From Solwaraspora sp. WMMA2056 (GTDB taxonomy: Bacteria > Actinomycetota > Actinomycetes > Mycobacteriales > Micromonosporaceae), in contig NZ_CP128360.1 in NCBI RefSeq assembly GCF_030345095.1, positions 1,116,001 through 1,180,000 of the forward strand: DNA of 64,000 nucleotides, read 5' to 3'. Shown here one piece after another: positions 15,398 through 23,324 of the stretch. Position 1 is the stretch's first letter, and each line of letters opens with the position of its first letter. The notes beneath the pieces were generated by a model. The model ran no database searches, was not told the origin of the DNA, and saw nothing but the letters and a program-made list of their open reading frames with translations. Position numbers and translations under genes: made by a program.

Positions 15398-16516
15398 ATG
15401 GTGGGGGAGCAGGTGCCGGGGACAGCAGACCAGGTGAGCGGGGACCAGACGACTGGGGACCAACCAGCGGCGCCCGAGCCGCTCCTGCTCGACGAGCCGA
15501 GCACGGCCGACCTGCGGGAGAAGGTGACCCAGGCGTGGCGTGACTTCGCCGCCGCGCTCGCCGCGACGCTGCCGACCCTGCCGGCCGGCGGCCAGGTGGA
15601 GCTCACCCTCGACCCGACCGCGTCCGGCACCGGGGACGCGATCTACTCGGTGGGCGTACGGATCGGCCTGCAGGACCGGCTGAACGCCTCGGCGGTCAGC
15701 AACGCGACCCTGCCGGCGGAGTACCGGATGAACCGGGACGCGGTGGCCGAGCTGGTCGCGCTGGGCTGGTCCCCGCCGGGCGTGGTGGCCGGGTCGGGGG
15801 ACAACTTCGGGCTGACCACGACCACCGCCGACGTGAGCCGGCTGGCCTCGGTGATCACCCACACGCTGCGTCAGGTGTACGGCGCACCGCATCCGGCGTT
15901 CGTCGTCTACGCGGTGCACGACGCCAACGACGAGCCGATCGAGGTGGAGCCGCTGGGTACCGCCCGGCCGCAGTCGTCGATCGGTGACACCTTCGGGCTG
16001 CCCACCGACGACGATCTCGTCGGCACCGGCGACGACGTCGACCCGGCCGACGCGCTGCCACTCGACGACCAGGTCCGCACGGTCGTCGCGACGATGATGC
16101 GCAGTACGCCGGAGCACCTGCACGTCGACGCCGACGGCGACATCGGCATCCGGGCCGGCTCGGCGATGGTCTTCGTCCGGATCCGCGACAATCCGCCGCT
16201 GGTGGACGTCTTCTCGCCGGTACTGACCGAGGTGGAGCCGACCGAGCAGCTGTACGTGAAGCTCTCCGAGTTGACCAACCGGATGCCGATCGGGCGGCTG
16301 TACTGCACCAACGACACCGTCTGGGCGTCGATCCCGGTGTTCGGCCGCAACTTCCAGGCGACCCATCTGATGCTCGCCGTCCAGGTGATGACCGGGCTGG
16401 CCGACGAGCTGGACGACCGGCTGCATGGCGAGTTCGGCGGCAAGCGGTTCTTCGGCGACGGGGACAAGCCGTCGCGCGGCGACACCGGCGGTCACCGTAC
16501 CGGCATGTATCTCTGA
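15398..16516 (+). CDS. YbjN/TY-Chap-like protein with a C-terminal GMYL tail
   Basis: 372 residues from ATG 15398 (TTG 15392 also in frame). The N-terminal third (about 30-185) looks like the TY-Chap domain of actinobacteria (AWRDFAAALAATLPTLPAGGQVELTLD); the C-terminal part (about 215-350) is a YbjN-type module (EVEPTEQLYVKLSELTNRM, ACxV-like AVQVMTGLADELDD). These are predicted peptide-binding chaperones. The protein ends RTGMYL, close to the RTGQYL end of Bpa at 20102. Three copies of a 19-bp unit begin at the stop codon (16511-16566). Confidence 0.75.
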   Translation: MVGEQVPGTADQVSGDQTTGDQPAAPEPLLLDEPSTADLREKVTQAWRDFAAALAATLPTLPAGGQVELTLDPTASGTGDAIYSVGVRIGLQDRLNASAVSNATLPAEYRMNRDAVAELVALGWSPPGVVAGSGDNFGLTTTTADVSRLASVITHTLRQVYGAPHPAFVVYAVHDANDEPIEVEPLGTARPQSSIGDTFGLPTDDDLVGTGDDVDPADALPLDDQVRTVVATMMRSTPEHLHVDADGDIGIRAGSAMVFVRIRDNPPLVDVFSPVLTEVEPTEQLYVKLSELTNRMPIGRLYCTNDTVWASIPVFGRNFQATHLMLAVQVMTGLADELDDRLHGEFGGKRFFGDGDKPSRGDTGGHRTGMYL

Positions 16517-16566
16517 CGCCGGCGTGTGTCTCTGACGCCGGCCGGTGTCTCTGACGCCGGCCGGTT
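16511..16566. repeat. 19-bp tandem repeat spanning the stop codon of the TY-Chap-like gene
   Basis: CTCTGACGCCGGC occurs three times with a period of 19 bases, allowing one change. The first copy includes the last codon and the TGA stop. Confidence 0.7.
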
Positions 16567-16585
16567 GCCGCCGCTGGCGGACAGG

Positions 16586-17068
16586 TCAGGCCGGCTGGTC
16601 GGGGACGGCCACCGGCGGCGGGGCGTCGACCAGCCGGGACAGCACGATCATGCTGCGCGTGGAGGTGACGAACGGCTCGGCGCGCAGCCGTTCGAGGGCC
16701 TGTTCCAGGTGGGCGATGTCGGCGGCGCGCAGGTGCACCAGGGCGTCGGCCTGGCCGCTGACCGTGTAGGCGCCGACGACCTCCGGATGGCGGCGGGTGG
16801 CGGCGGCGAGCTGCGCCGGGGTGGTCCGTCCGGTGCAGTACAGCTCGACGAACGCCTCGGTGGTCCAGCCCACCGCCGCCGGGTCGACCACGGCGGTGAA
16901 ACCCCGGATCACGCCGGCCGCCCGGAGCCGGTCCACGCGGCGTTTGACCGCCGGCGCGGACAGCGACACCCGGGCCCCGATGTCGGCGTACGAGGAGCGG
17001 GCATCGGCCATCAGCGACGCAATGATCCGCTGGTCCACGGTGTCGATCTGCAACGTTCGACCCTTCAC
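16586..17068 (-). CDS. Lrp/AsnC-family transcriptional regulator
   Basis: 160 residues from GTG 17068 (TTG 17074 possible). The N-terminus IDTVDQRIIASLMADARSSYADIGARVSLSAPAVKRRVDRL is the Lrp helix-turn-helix; VVGAYTVSGQADALVHLRAADIAHLEQALERL is the RAM effector domain. It is divergent from the dimethylargininase gene, which it may control in response to an amino acid. GCAACGWTCG occurs twice in the shared region (17050-17059 and 17071-17080), 21 bp apart, a possible binding site. Confidence 0.88.
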   Translation of the reverse strand: MKGRTLQIDTVDQRIIASLMADARSSYADIGARVSLSAPAVKRRVDRLRAAGVIRGFTAVVDPAAVGWTTEAFVELYCTGRTTPAQLAAATRRHPEVVGAYTVSGQADALVHLRAADIAHLEQALERLRAEPFVTSTRSMIVLSRLVDAPPPVAVPDQPA

Positions 17069-17121
17069 GCGCAACGATCGTGGCTTCTTATTGTGTAACA
17101 GCGTACCTACTCTTGGTTCCC

Positions 17122-17952
17122 GTGACCGTCGCGCGTGCCGCCACCGACCCGTCGCGGGTCTACCTGATGTGCCCGCCCGAGCACTTCGGCGTCGAGTACG
17201 TGATCAATCCCTGGATGGACCCGCAGCAGCCGGTCGACGCCGAGCTTGCCCTCAAGCAGTGGCAGTGTCTGCGGGAGACGTTGACCGGGCTCGGCCACGA
17301 GGTCCACGTACTGCCGCCGCGACCCGGCCTGCCCGACATGGTGTACGCCGCCAACGGTGCGTTCACCGTCGACGGCACCGCGTACGGAGCCCGTTTCGCC
17401 CATCCCCAGCGGGCCGCCGAAGCGGGCGCACACCGCGACTTCTACCAGGACCTCGGCTGGCGCTACGTCCGACCGACCGAGACCAACGAGGGCGGAGGCG
17501 ACTTCGCCTACCTGCCGACGGCGTACGGCGGAACGATCCTCGCCGGCTACGGCTTCCGCACCGACCCCGACGCGCACCGACGGGTGCAGGAGACGCTCGG
17601 CCGCCCGGTGGTGTCGCTGCGGCTGGTCGACCCGCTCTTCTACCACCTGGACACCGCGCTGGCCGTCCTCGACGACGAGAACGTCGCCTACTACCCTGCG
17701 GCCTTCTCCCCCGCCTCCCAACGGGTGCTGCGCCAACTCTTCCCGGACGCCCTGCTGGCCAGCCGTGCCGACGCGCTCGCCTTCGGGCTGAACCTGGTCA
17801 GCGACGGCCGGCACGTGGTGCTCAACGACGCGGCGACCGCGATGACCGCGAAGCTGGCCGCCGCCGGCTACCAGCCGGTCCCGGTGGAGTTCACCGAGCT
17901 GCACAAGGGCGGCGGCAGCGTGAAATGCTGCGTCGCCGAGCTCCGCGGCTGA
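17122..17952 (+). CDS. Dimethylargininase/amidinotransferase-fold hydrolase (DDAH-like)
   Basis: 276 residues from GTG 17122. CPPEHFGVEYVINPWM opens the pentein fold. The catalytic set is visible: PTETNEGGGDFAYL, FYHLDTALAVL (active-site His) and KGGGSVKCCV (nucleophilic Cys near the C-terminus). DDAH converts methylarginines to citrulline. In actinobacteria this gene often sits beside an Lrp regulator and rocD; here only the Lrp gene is present. The neighbour arcA at 30687 has the same fold but is a different clade. Confidence 0.82.
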   Translation: MTVARAATDPSRVYLMCPPEHFGVEYVINPWMDPQQPVDAELALKQWQCLRETLTGLGHEVHVLPPRPGLPDMVYAANGAFTVDGTAYGARFAHPQRAAEAGAHRDFYQDLGWRYVRPTETNEGGGDFAYLPTAYGGTILAGYGFRTDPDAHRRVQETLGRPVVSLRLVDPLFYHLDTALAVLDDENVAYYPAAFSPASQRVLRQLFPDALLASRADALAFGLNLVSDGRHVVLNDAATAMTAKLAAAGYQPVPVEFTELHKGGGSVKCCVAELRG

Positions 17953-17967
17953 GCCGTCGCGCTGCCA

Positions 17968-18013
17968 CGACCCCGCTGCGGCCGGGTCGCCGACCCCGCT
18001 GCGGCCGGGTCGC
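17968..18013. repeat. 23-bp tandem duplication after the dimethylargininase gene
   Basis: A 23-bp unit starting CGACCCCGCTGCGG is present twice without change, directly after the stop at 17952. It lies between convergent genes. Confidence 0.75.
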
Positions 18014-18022
18014 CGGGCCGGC

Positions 18023-19228
18023 TCAGCCGAGAGTGGCCAGCTCGGTGATCAGGACGTTCGACAGCACCGGGCCGTCGCGGAGCACCTCGCGCAGGTACCA
18101 CTTCTGCTGCGGCGTACGTGGCTGGTTGAACTGCCACGGTCCGCGCGGGCTGTCGATCTGCCCGATCCGCCCGAGCGCCAGGTTCAGCTCCTGCGCCGTC
18201 ACCCCGGCGCCGGCGGTACGGATCGCCTTGTCCAGCACGTGCGCCGCGTCGTACGACGCCATCGCGTACGTCGTCGGCGACGCCCCGTACCGCTTGCGGT
18301 AGCCACTGGCGAACCGCAGGTTGGCCGAGTTGTCCAGGTCGGCGGAGTAGTTGAGCGCGGTGATGATCCCACTGGCCTCGTCGCCGAGCTGATCCACGAC
18401 GTTGCCCTCGGTCAGGAAGCCCGGTCCGTAGATCGGCCCGTCGTAGCCGGCGTCGCGCAACTGCCGGACGAACTCGACAGCGGCGGTCCCGGTGAAGAAG
18501 CAGTACACCGCCTCCGGATCCCGGTCGACGACCTCCTCGATCGGTTCGGAGAACGTGTCCCGGCCCGGGTTCGGCGTCGAGTCCGCCCAGATCACCGGAG
18601 CCGAGATCCGCTCGTCACCGGTGCCGAAACCCTCCCGGAAACCCTGCACCAGGTCCCGGCCGGCCGGCTGGTCGGCAGCGACGATCGCGACCTCGCCGTC
18701 GTCGCTGATCTCTCGGGCCAGGTACGCGCCGAGGGCCAGACCGGCCTCGTCGGCCACGTACGACGTGCGCCAGATGTAGACGACGCTCTGCAGGTTGCGT
18801 GGGGAGGCGTTGGACCCGATCAGCGGCACCCGGGCCTCCTCCACCCGGTCCCGGATGGCGAGCATCACCGCGGAGTTGGCCACCCCGGTCAACGCGAGCA
18901 CCTGCTGGCTCAGCAGCGACTCCACCGCCGCCAGCCCGGACTCTGCGGTCTCCCCCTCGTCGGCGATCACCAGGTCGACCGGCCGACCGCCGAAACGCCG
19001 ATCGTTGTTGTCCAGGAACAGCTGGAAGCCGTTGAGCATCTCGTCGCCGATCGGCTTGTAGCCGCCGGTCTGCGGGACGATGAGGCCGATCCGTACCGGA
19101 ACGTCGCTGACCAGGCCGTCATCGTCGGCCGAGTCGTCGCCCGTGCCGATGCTGCACGCGCTGGCCAGCCCGGTGGCGCCGAGCGCGGCCAGCAGCTTCA
19201 GAGCTTGCCGGCGGTCGATGTGGGGCAC
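18023..19228 (-). CDS. Branched-chain-amino-acid-type ABC substrate-binding lipoprotein
   Basis: 401 residues from GTG 19228; the much longer frame upstream is non-coding read-through. RRQALKLLAALGATGLASAC is a signal with a twin-arginine and a lipobox cysteine, so it is an exported lipoprotein. VRIGLIVPQTGGYKPIGDEMLNGFQLFLD and VALTGVANSAVMLAIRD-like stretches are typical of periplasmic binding fold type I (LivJ-like). No permease or ATPase gene is adjacent, so the ligand and the transporter are unknown. Confidence 0.85.
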   Translation of the reverse strand: MPHIDRRQALKLLAALGATGLASACSIGTGDDSADDDGLVSDVPVRIGLIVPQTGGYKPIGDEMLNGFQLFLDNNDRRFGGRPVDLVIADEGETAESGLAAVESLLSQQVLALTGVANSAVMLAIRDRVEEARVPLIGSNASPRNLQSVVYIWRTSYVADEAGLALGAYLAREISDDGEVAIVAADQPAGRDLVQGFREGFGTGDERISAPVIWADSTPNPGRDTFSEPIEEVVDRDPEAVYCFFTGTAAVEFVRQLRDAGYDGPIYGPGFLTEGNVVDQLGDEASGIITALNYSADLDNSANLRFASGYRKRYGASPTTYAMASYDAAHVLDKAIRTAGAGVTAQELNLALGRIGQIDSPRGPWQFNQPRTPQQKWYLREVLRDGPVLSNVLITELATLG

Positions 19229-19350
19229 GGGGGGTCCTCTCGCAAGGGGTGCGACGGGGCTGGTCGACGGCCCATCCGGCGTTCTACCCGCTCGGCCGGG
19301 CGGCGTCAATGCTATGTGACTGACCAGGCGGCGCGGCCGACAGCCGGGGC

Positions 19351-19411
19351 CCGGGGCGGACCCGGCCAAGGCTAGCCGGCTTCCCCGGGGCGGACCGGTC
19401 AAGGCTAGCCG
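19351..19411. repeat. 33-bp imperfect direct repeat upstream of bpa
   Basis: CCGGGGCGGACC followed by CAAGGCTAGCCG occurs at 19351-19378 and 19384-19411. The two copies lie in the 235-bp gap between the divergent lipoprotein and bpa genes. No promoter could be fixed with confidence. Confidence 0.6.
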
Positions 19412-19463
19412 AGGCGGCGGGATCGGGGGACCGCCGAGCGGGCGGTGCGGATGCTGCGTCAAG

Positions 19464-20102
19464 ATGGATGGCATGACCGATACACCAGAGGCCCCGGAAG
19501 TGACCGAAGAGTCCGCTGCGACCGGTGGCCGGCCCGGTGCGGTGGTGGTGGTCGGCCCGGACGGCCGACCGATCGGCACGGTCGGCACCGGTGCGGCCGG
19601 CGGTGCGGACGACGATGCCGCCGATCCGGACGACCCGTCGCGGCTGATCGAGCAGCCGGCCAAGGTGATGCGGATCGGCAGCATGATCAAGCAGCTGTTG
19701 GAGGAGGTTCGGGCCGCCCCGCTGGACGAGGCCAGTCGGCAACGGCTGCGTGAGATCCACCAGCGGTCGATCACCGAGCTGGAGGACGGGCTCGCCCCGG
19801 AGCTGCGCGAGGAGCTGGAGCGGATCTCCCTGCCGTTCGAGGACGGCGCGACGCCGAGCGAGGGTGAGCTGCGGGTCGCCCAGGCGCAGCTGGTCGGCTG
19901 GTTGGAAGGGCTGTTCCACGGCATCCAGGCGGCGCTGATGGCCCAGCAGATGGCGGCCCGGCTGCAGCTGGAGCAGATGCGTACCGGCAACCGGCCGGCG
20001 CTGCCGATGGGGCCGGGCGGGATGATCCCCGGCATGCCGGGTCAGCAGGGGCAGCCCGGGCAGCCCGGTGACGGTAGTTCCCGCACCGGCCAGTACCTCT
20101 GA
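19464..20102 (+). CDS. bpa: Bacterial proteasome activator Bpa (PafE)
   Basis: 212 residues from ATG 19464 (in-frame ATG 19473 possible). The central part SRLIEQPAKVMRIGSMIKQLLEEVR, the helices ELREELERISLPF and LVGWLEGLFHGIQAALMAQQ, and the C-terminal RTGQYL match Bpa. Bpa forms a dodecameric ring that docks to the 20S proteasome through its GQYL tail and opens the gate without ATP. The N-terminus is acidic and disordered; a P/G/Q-rich linker precedes the tail. The proteasome genes are not in this window. Confidence 0.93.
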   Translation: MDGMTDTPEAPEVTEESAATGGRPGAVVVVGPDGRPIGTVGTGAAGGADDDAADPDDPSRLIEQPAKVMRIGSMIKQLLEEVRAAPLDEASRQRLREIHQRSITELEDGLAPELREELERISLPFEDGATPSEGELRVAQAQLVGWLEGLFHGIQAALMAQQMAARLQLEQMRTGNRPALPMGPGGMIPGMPGQQGQPGQPGDGSSRTGQYL

Positions 20103-20140
20103 GCCGGCCGCCGCTGCTGCTGCCGCTGCGCCGCTGCGCC

Positions 20141-20974
20141 TCAGGCTGACCGACGCTGCTGCCGCTGCGCCATGAGCTCCTCCAGGTAGGCGGCGACGCC
20201 GTCGTCGGCGTTGGACGCGGTCACCGCGTCGGCGAGGTCCCGTACCGTCGGGTGGGCGTTCGCCACGGCGACCGCCCGCCCGGCCCAGGTCAGCATCGGT
20301 ACGTCGTTGGGCATGTCGCCGAAGGCGACCACCTCGGCGGCCGGCACGCCCAGCCGGGCACAGAGCCAGGCCAGCCCGGCGGCCTTGGTCACGCCGGCCG
20401 CCGAGATCTCCACCAGCCCGGACTTCGACGAGTGGGTGGCCTCGGCGATGCCGGCCAGCGCGCCGGCGACGATGCGGACGAACAGGTCCGGGTCGTCGTG
20501 ACTGCTGCGGACCAGCAGTTTCACCGCCGGTGCGGCGAGCAGTTCCGCCGGGTCGGTGACGACCCGGGCGGTCGGATGGTCGCTGTTCCAGTGCTCCGGC
20601 CAGTCGACGCCGTGGCGCATCAGCCGGCCGTCCTCGACCTCGACGGCGAAGACGACGTCGGGCACCTCGGCCCGCAGCCGGCGGGCGACCTCGGCCATGA
20701 TCTCCGGGGCGAGCGGGTCGGCGCGCAGCACCGTGTCGGTCTGCGGGTCGTAGACCACCGCGCCGTTTGCGCAGACCGCCGGTACGGGTTCACGCAGCTG
20801 CTCGTACACGGCGGGCAGCCAGCGCACCGGACGGCCGGTGACGAGCAGGATCTGCCCGCCGCTGGCCCGGAAGGCGTCGAGCGCAGCCGCGGTGCGGGCG
20901 CTGAGCGACTTATCGGGCCGCAGCAGTGTCCCGTCGAGGTCGGTGGCGACCACGCGTGGATGCACTTCCATCAC
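20141..20974 (-). CDS. HAD-superfamily Cof-type phosphatase (second of two)
   Basis: 277 residues from ATG 20974, or ATG 20971. ATDLDGTLLRPDKSLS is motif I with the nucleophile Asp, LLVTGRP is motif II, and VAFGDMPNDVPML is motif IV with the metal-binding acids. Cof-type HADs remove phosphate from sugar phosphates and cofactors. The start lies 65 bp inside the preceding HAD gene, so translation is coupled. It is related to that gene, but not closely. Confidence 0.85.
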   Translation of the reverse strand: MMEVHPRVVATDLDGTLLRPDKSLSARTAAALDAFRASGGQILLVTGRPVRWLPAVYEQLREPVPAVCANGAVVYDPQTDTVLRADPLAPEIMAEVARRLRAEVPDVVFAVEVEDGRLMRHGVDWPEHWNSDHPTARVVTDPAELLAAPAVKLLVRSSHDDPDLFVRIVAGALAGIAEATHSSKSGLVEISAAGVTKAAGLAWLCARLGVPAAEVVAFGDMPNDVPMLTWAGRAVAVANAHPTVRDLADAVTASNADDGVAAYLEELMAQRQQRRSA

Positions 20975-21791
20975 CGGACATTAACCGATCCAGGTAAATC
21001 GCTACGCCGTCATCGTCATTACGCAGTGTAATCTCATCGGCGGCTCGGCGTACTGTCGGATGGGCGTTCGACACCGCGACCCGTCCCCACCCGGCCCAGG
21101 CGAACATCGGCAGGTCGTTCGGCATGTCGCCGAAGACCAGGACGTCCGCCGGGTCGACGCCGAGGGTCTCGGCGACCACCGCCAGCCCGCTGGCCTTGTC
21201 CACTCCGGGTGGGCAGATCTCGATGAAGCCGAGACCGGCCTGGGTGACCGTCGCCAGCGTCGGCGGGATCAGCCGGATCGCGGCGGCGAGCAGCGCGTCG
21301 ACATCATGTGACGGGGTCCGCGCGAACGCCTTGATCACCTCCCCGGACAGGCACTGTTCTCGGGTGCGGGCCTCGAACCGCTCCGGGTAGCGCCAGTGCG
21401 GGTCGAAGTCGCCCCACAACGGGGCGTCGTGCTCGTCGGACGCCTCGACCATGACGGTGAGCGGGCCGACCGCCGCCTCCAGGTGGGTGACGATCTCGGC
21501 CAGGGTGTCACCGGGCAGCCGTTCGTCGCGCAGCACCCGTACCCCGGTCGGGTCGCTCTGGTCGACCACCCGGCCGCCGCCGGCCATCACCAGGTAGTCG
21601 GCGGCCCGGATGTCGTTGCGGGTCAACTCGATCAGCCGCGGCCCGCGCCCGGTCGCCCCGACGACCGGGATGCCGAGCGACCGGGCCCGGTCGAGCACCT
21701 CATGGGTGTACGCGGAGACGGTCTCGTCGCTGCGGACCAGTGTGCCGTCAAGGTCCGTGGCGATCAGCTTGGGTAGGCCGGGGCGCGGCAT
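20910..21791 (-). CDS. HAD-superfamily Cof-type phosphatase (first of two)
   Basis: 293 residues from ATG 21791. Motif I is ATDLDGTLVRSDETVS, motif II VVGATGRG, motif IV VLVFGDMPNDLPMF. The family end (DDGVAIYLDRLM) is followed by about 20 extra basic residues that read through the start of the next gene, giving a 65-bp overlap. This suggests an original stop codon was lost. A cytoplasmic phosphatase; substrate unknown. Confidence 0.85.
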   Translation of the reverse strand: MPRPGLPKLIATDLDGTLVRSDETVSAYTHEVLDRARSLGIPVVGATGRGPRLIELTRNDIRAADYLVMAGGGRVVDQSDPTGVRVLRDERLPGDTLAEIVTHLEAAVGPLTVMVEASDEHDAPLWGDFDPHWRYPERFEARTREQCLSGEVIKAFARTPSHDVDALLAAAIRLIPPTLATVTQAGLGFIEICPPGVDKASGLAVVAETLGVDPADVLVFGDMPNDLPMFAWAGWGRVAVSNAHPTVRRAADEITLRNDDDGVAIYLDRLMSGDGSASTRGRHRPRRDTAAAR

Positions 21792-21999
21792 GCTGTCCTC
21801 CTTGATCCCCAAGGTCGACGATCTCCAAGGCGACGCTCTCCTTGGTCGATGATCTCCTCGGTCGGCGGGGCAGCAACCGTACCTCGCGTACCGTGACCTG
21901 ACCATGACTTCCGCGCGAAGACCGCGTGCACACTGACCAGGCATCGGTGTCCGCCGTCACAGCACGATCCAGTACCGCTGGACCGACCCGAACGCGGCA

Positions 22000-22168
22000 T
22001 CACACACGCCTTCGAGGACCCCGCCACACCGTGAGCATCCGGCTCAGCGCCCAGGTGGCCAGCTCACGCCCCCGCGCGGACGGTCGGATGCCGCAACCCA
22101 CGTGCCCGGCCCACTGCACGTAGTCGTCGTCGCCGTGCCGGGCCAGCCTGGGTCCCCATTCGGCATGA
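22000..22168 (-). pseudogene. GNAT acetyltransferase fragment
   Basis: A minus-strand frame reads EWGPRLARHGDDDYVQWAGH and then VGCGIRPSARGRELATWALS before a stop at 22000-22002. This is the acetyl-CoA-binding region of a GNAT enzyme (usual form AGHIGYGIRPSARGRGLA), but the N-terminal half and the end of the domain are missing and the conserved G of RGRG is E. The 430-bp stretch from 21792 to 22220 holds this relic and a hairpin, and I see no intact gene in it. Confidence 0.6.
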
Positions 22169-22170
22169 CG

Positions 22171-22229
22171 TCGAGGTGAGGCTCATCCACGTCAAACTCG
22201 ACAGATGACGTGGATGAGCCTCACCTCGA
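22171..22229. terminator. Perfect 24-bp inverted repeat with 11-nt loop
   Basis: Arms at 22171-22194 and 22206-22229 are exact reverse complements, starting TCGAGGTGAGGC. The right arm contains the stop codon and last codons of the DivIVA-like gene. No T-tract follows. It may end transcription from that gene and shield the region beyond. It resembles the hairpin at 57205-57264. Confidence 0.65.
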
Positions 22230-22583
22230 TGCTGCCTCAACCTGGCTGGACTGCCAGCGGCGCAGGGCGTCCTTGATCCGGTCGTTCTGTTCGTAGGTGC
22301 GGTCGAGTTCGGCGTACAGGATGCCGAGGTCGTGGGCGACCCGTTCGAGGAAGGCGGCGACCTCGCCGGGGTCCAGGCCGCCGCCGCGCCGGGGGACCGT
22401 CGGGAAGCGGTGGCTGCGCACCTGCCAGGGCCGGATCGGCCGGTACGCAACCGGTCGCTGGTTGCGGCTGCGATCGGCCGGTACGCGGTACACGCCGCTG
22501 CCGTTCGGCCAGTCACGCGGTGGCGTGCCGGCCATCGTGCGGCGTTGCCGCCTTAGTCGCCAGCGTCGCCAGAGCTCTCGCAT
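22221..22583 (-). CDS. Small DivIVA-domain-like protein
   Basis: 120 residues from ATG 22583 (GTG 22586 also fits), with a strong AGGAGGT ribosome site. The N-terminus is basic (ELWRRWRLRRQRR). The C-terminal part GGGLDPGEVAAFLERVAHDL and LDRTYEQNDRIKDALRRW matches the N-terminal membrane-targeting segment and coiled coil of DivIVA-like proteins. Such short forms occur next to mobile or regulatory genes in Micromonosporaceae. Its function is unknown. Confidence 0.7.
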   Translation of the reverse strand: MRELWRRWRLRRQRRTMAGTPPRDWPNGSGVYRVPADRSRNQRPVAYRPIRPWQVRSHRFPTVPRRGGGLDPGEVAAFLERVAHDLGILYAELDRTYEQNDRIKDALRRWQSSQVEAASR

Positions 22584-22647
22584 CACGTGTTACCTCCTGT
22601 CGGTGGGCTTCCTCGCTCGTGCTTGTCTCGGGCGTTCGTCGGCCTGG

Positions 22648-22728
22648 CCGGTGGATGGAGTGGCCGGTGGATGGGGTGGCCGGTGGATGGGGTGGCCCCG
22701 CCGCTTGCCGATCCGGCGGGGCCACCCC
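22648..22728. repeat. 16-bp tandem repeats running into a perfect 15-bp stem-loop
   Basis: GGTGGATGGGGTGGCC is repeated about three times (22650-22697, with one A/G change). The last copy forms part of a stem: arms 22689-22703 and 22714-22728 are perfect reverse complements with a 10-nt loop. The 400-bp gap between the DivIVA-like gene and the second GntR gene holds this element and a short palindrome but no gene. Confidence 0.75.
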
Positions 22729-22882
22729 GGCCGCCGATCACCGCAGCCCTCCTCGGCAGTACGGCGACCAGGGCACATCTTCGGGGCCGGGACGCCCGAC
22801 GGCGTGACTCGCCGACCGCCCCGACCTGCCGCGTGGTGTCCTCTGCGGGTTGGAGACCAAGGAGGAAACCTCGCACCAGGAA

Positions 22883-22902
22883 CCTAAGCGAAGTAGTTCG
22901 CT
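22883..22902. promoter_or_regulatory. Palindrome upstream of the solo GntR gene
   Basis: TAAGCGAA, a 4-base spacer (GTAG), then TTCGCTTA: a perfect palindrome 90 bp before the GntR start at 22992. The surrounding 60 bp are poorer in G/C than the rest. It is a plausible operator for the GntR protein itself. Confidence 0.45.
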
Positions 22903-22991
22903 TAAGTCACCAGCACTAGTCCGCTGTACCGGCATCTTGCTGCCTGTACTGCGAACGTGTTCTCATGGTCGGCGGAGACCAAGGAGTGCCC

Positions 22992-23210
22992 ATGCCCGCC
23001 ACCAAGTGGGAGAAGCTTGCCGATCACATCCGCGCTCAGATCAAGAGCGGCGAACTACGACCCGGCGACAAGCTCCCGTCAACTGCCCAGCTCAAGGCTG
23101 AACACAAGATCTCGGATTCGGTGATCCGCTACGCAATGCACGCCCTGCGGACCGAGGGCCTGGTCGAGAGTGCCCACGGCGTCGGCGTGTTCGTGGCTGA
23201 ACCGAAGTAG
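22992..23210 (+). CDS. Solo GntR-type winged-helix regulator (copy 2)
   Basis: 72 residues from ATG 22992 with AAGGAG eight bases before it; the frame opens earlier at 22965 without such a site. It consists only of the GntR winged helix and matches the gene at 11972-12199 almost residue for residue, except at the very N-terminus. The DNA is also highly similar, so the copies arose by recent duplication or by arrival of the same element twice. It probably binds DNA as a dimer. It stands without an excisionase gene here. Confidence 0.82.
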   Translation: MPATKWEKLADHIRAQIKSGELRPGDKLPSTAQLKAEHKISDSVIRYAMHALRTEGLVESAHGVGVFVAEPK

Positions 23211-23257
23211 GACGTTTACGTCAGCGACCCCTGCCGCCTTCTGGCGCCCGGGCCCGC

Positions 23258-23324
23258 CAAGATCAGTTGTTGTGAATACGGACGACACGCCGGTGCCGCT
23301 CTGGTTTTACATCAACTGATCTTG
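23258..23324. repeat. 12-bp inverted repeat flanking the end of the esterase gene
   Basis: CAAGATCAGTTG at 23258-23269 and its exact reverse complement at 23313-23324, with a 43-nt loop. The right arm covers the last codons and stop region of the esterase gene. It lies between two convergent genes and may act as a weak bidirectional terminator. Confidence 0.45.

Noticed and set aside
18023-20035. 670-residue form of the substrate-binding protein
   Set aside because: The extension covers bpa on the other strand. A twin-arginine lipoprotein signal begins at GTG 19228.
22000-23216. Prophage or complete integrative element
   Set aside because: No integrase, replication protein, transfer gene or phage structural gene is present; only regulators, relics and hairpins.
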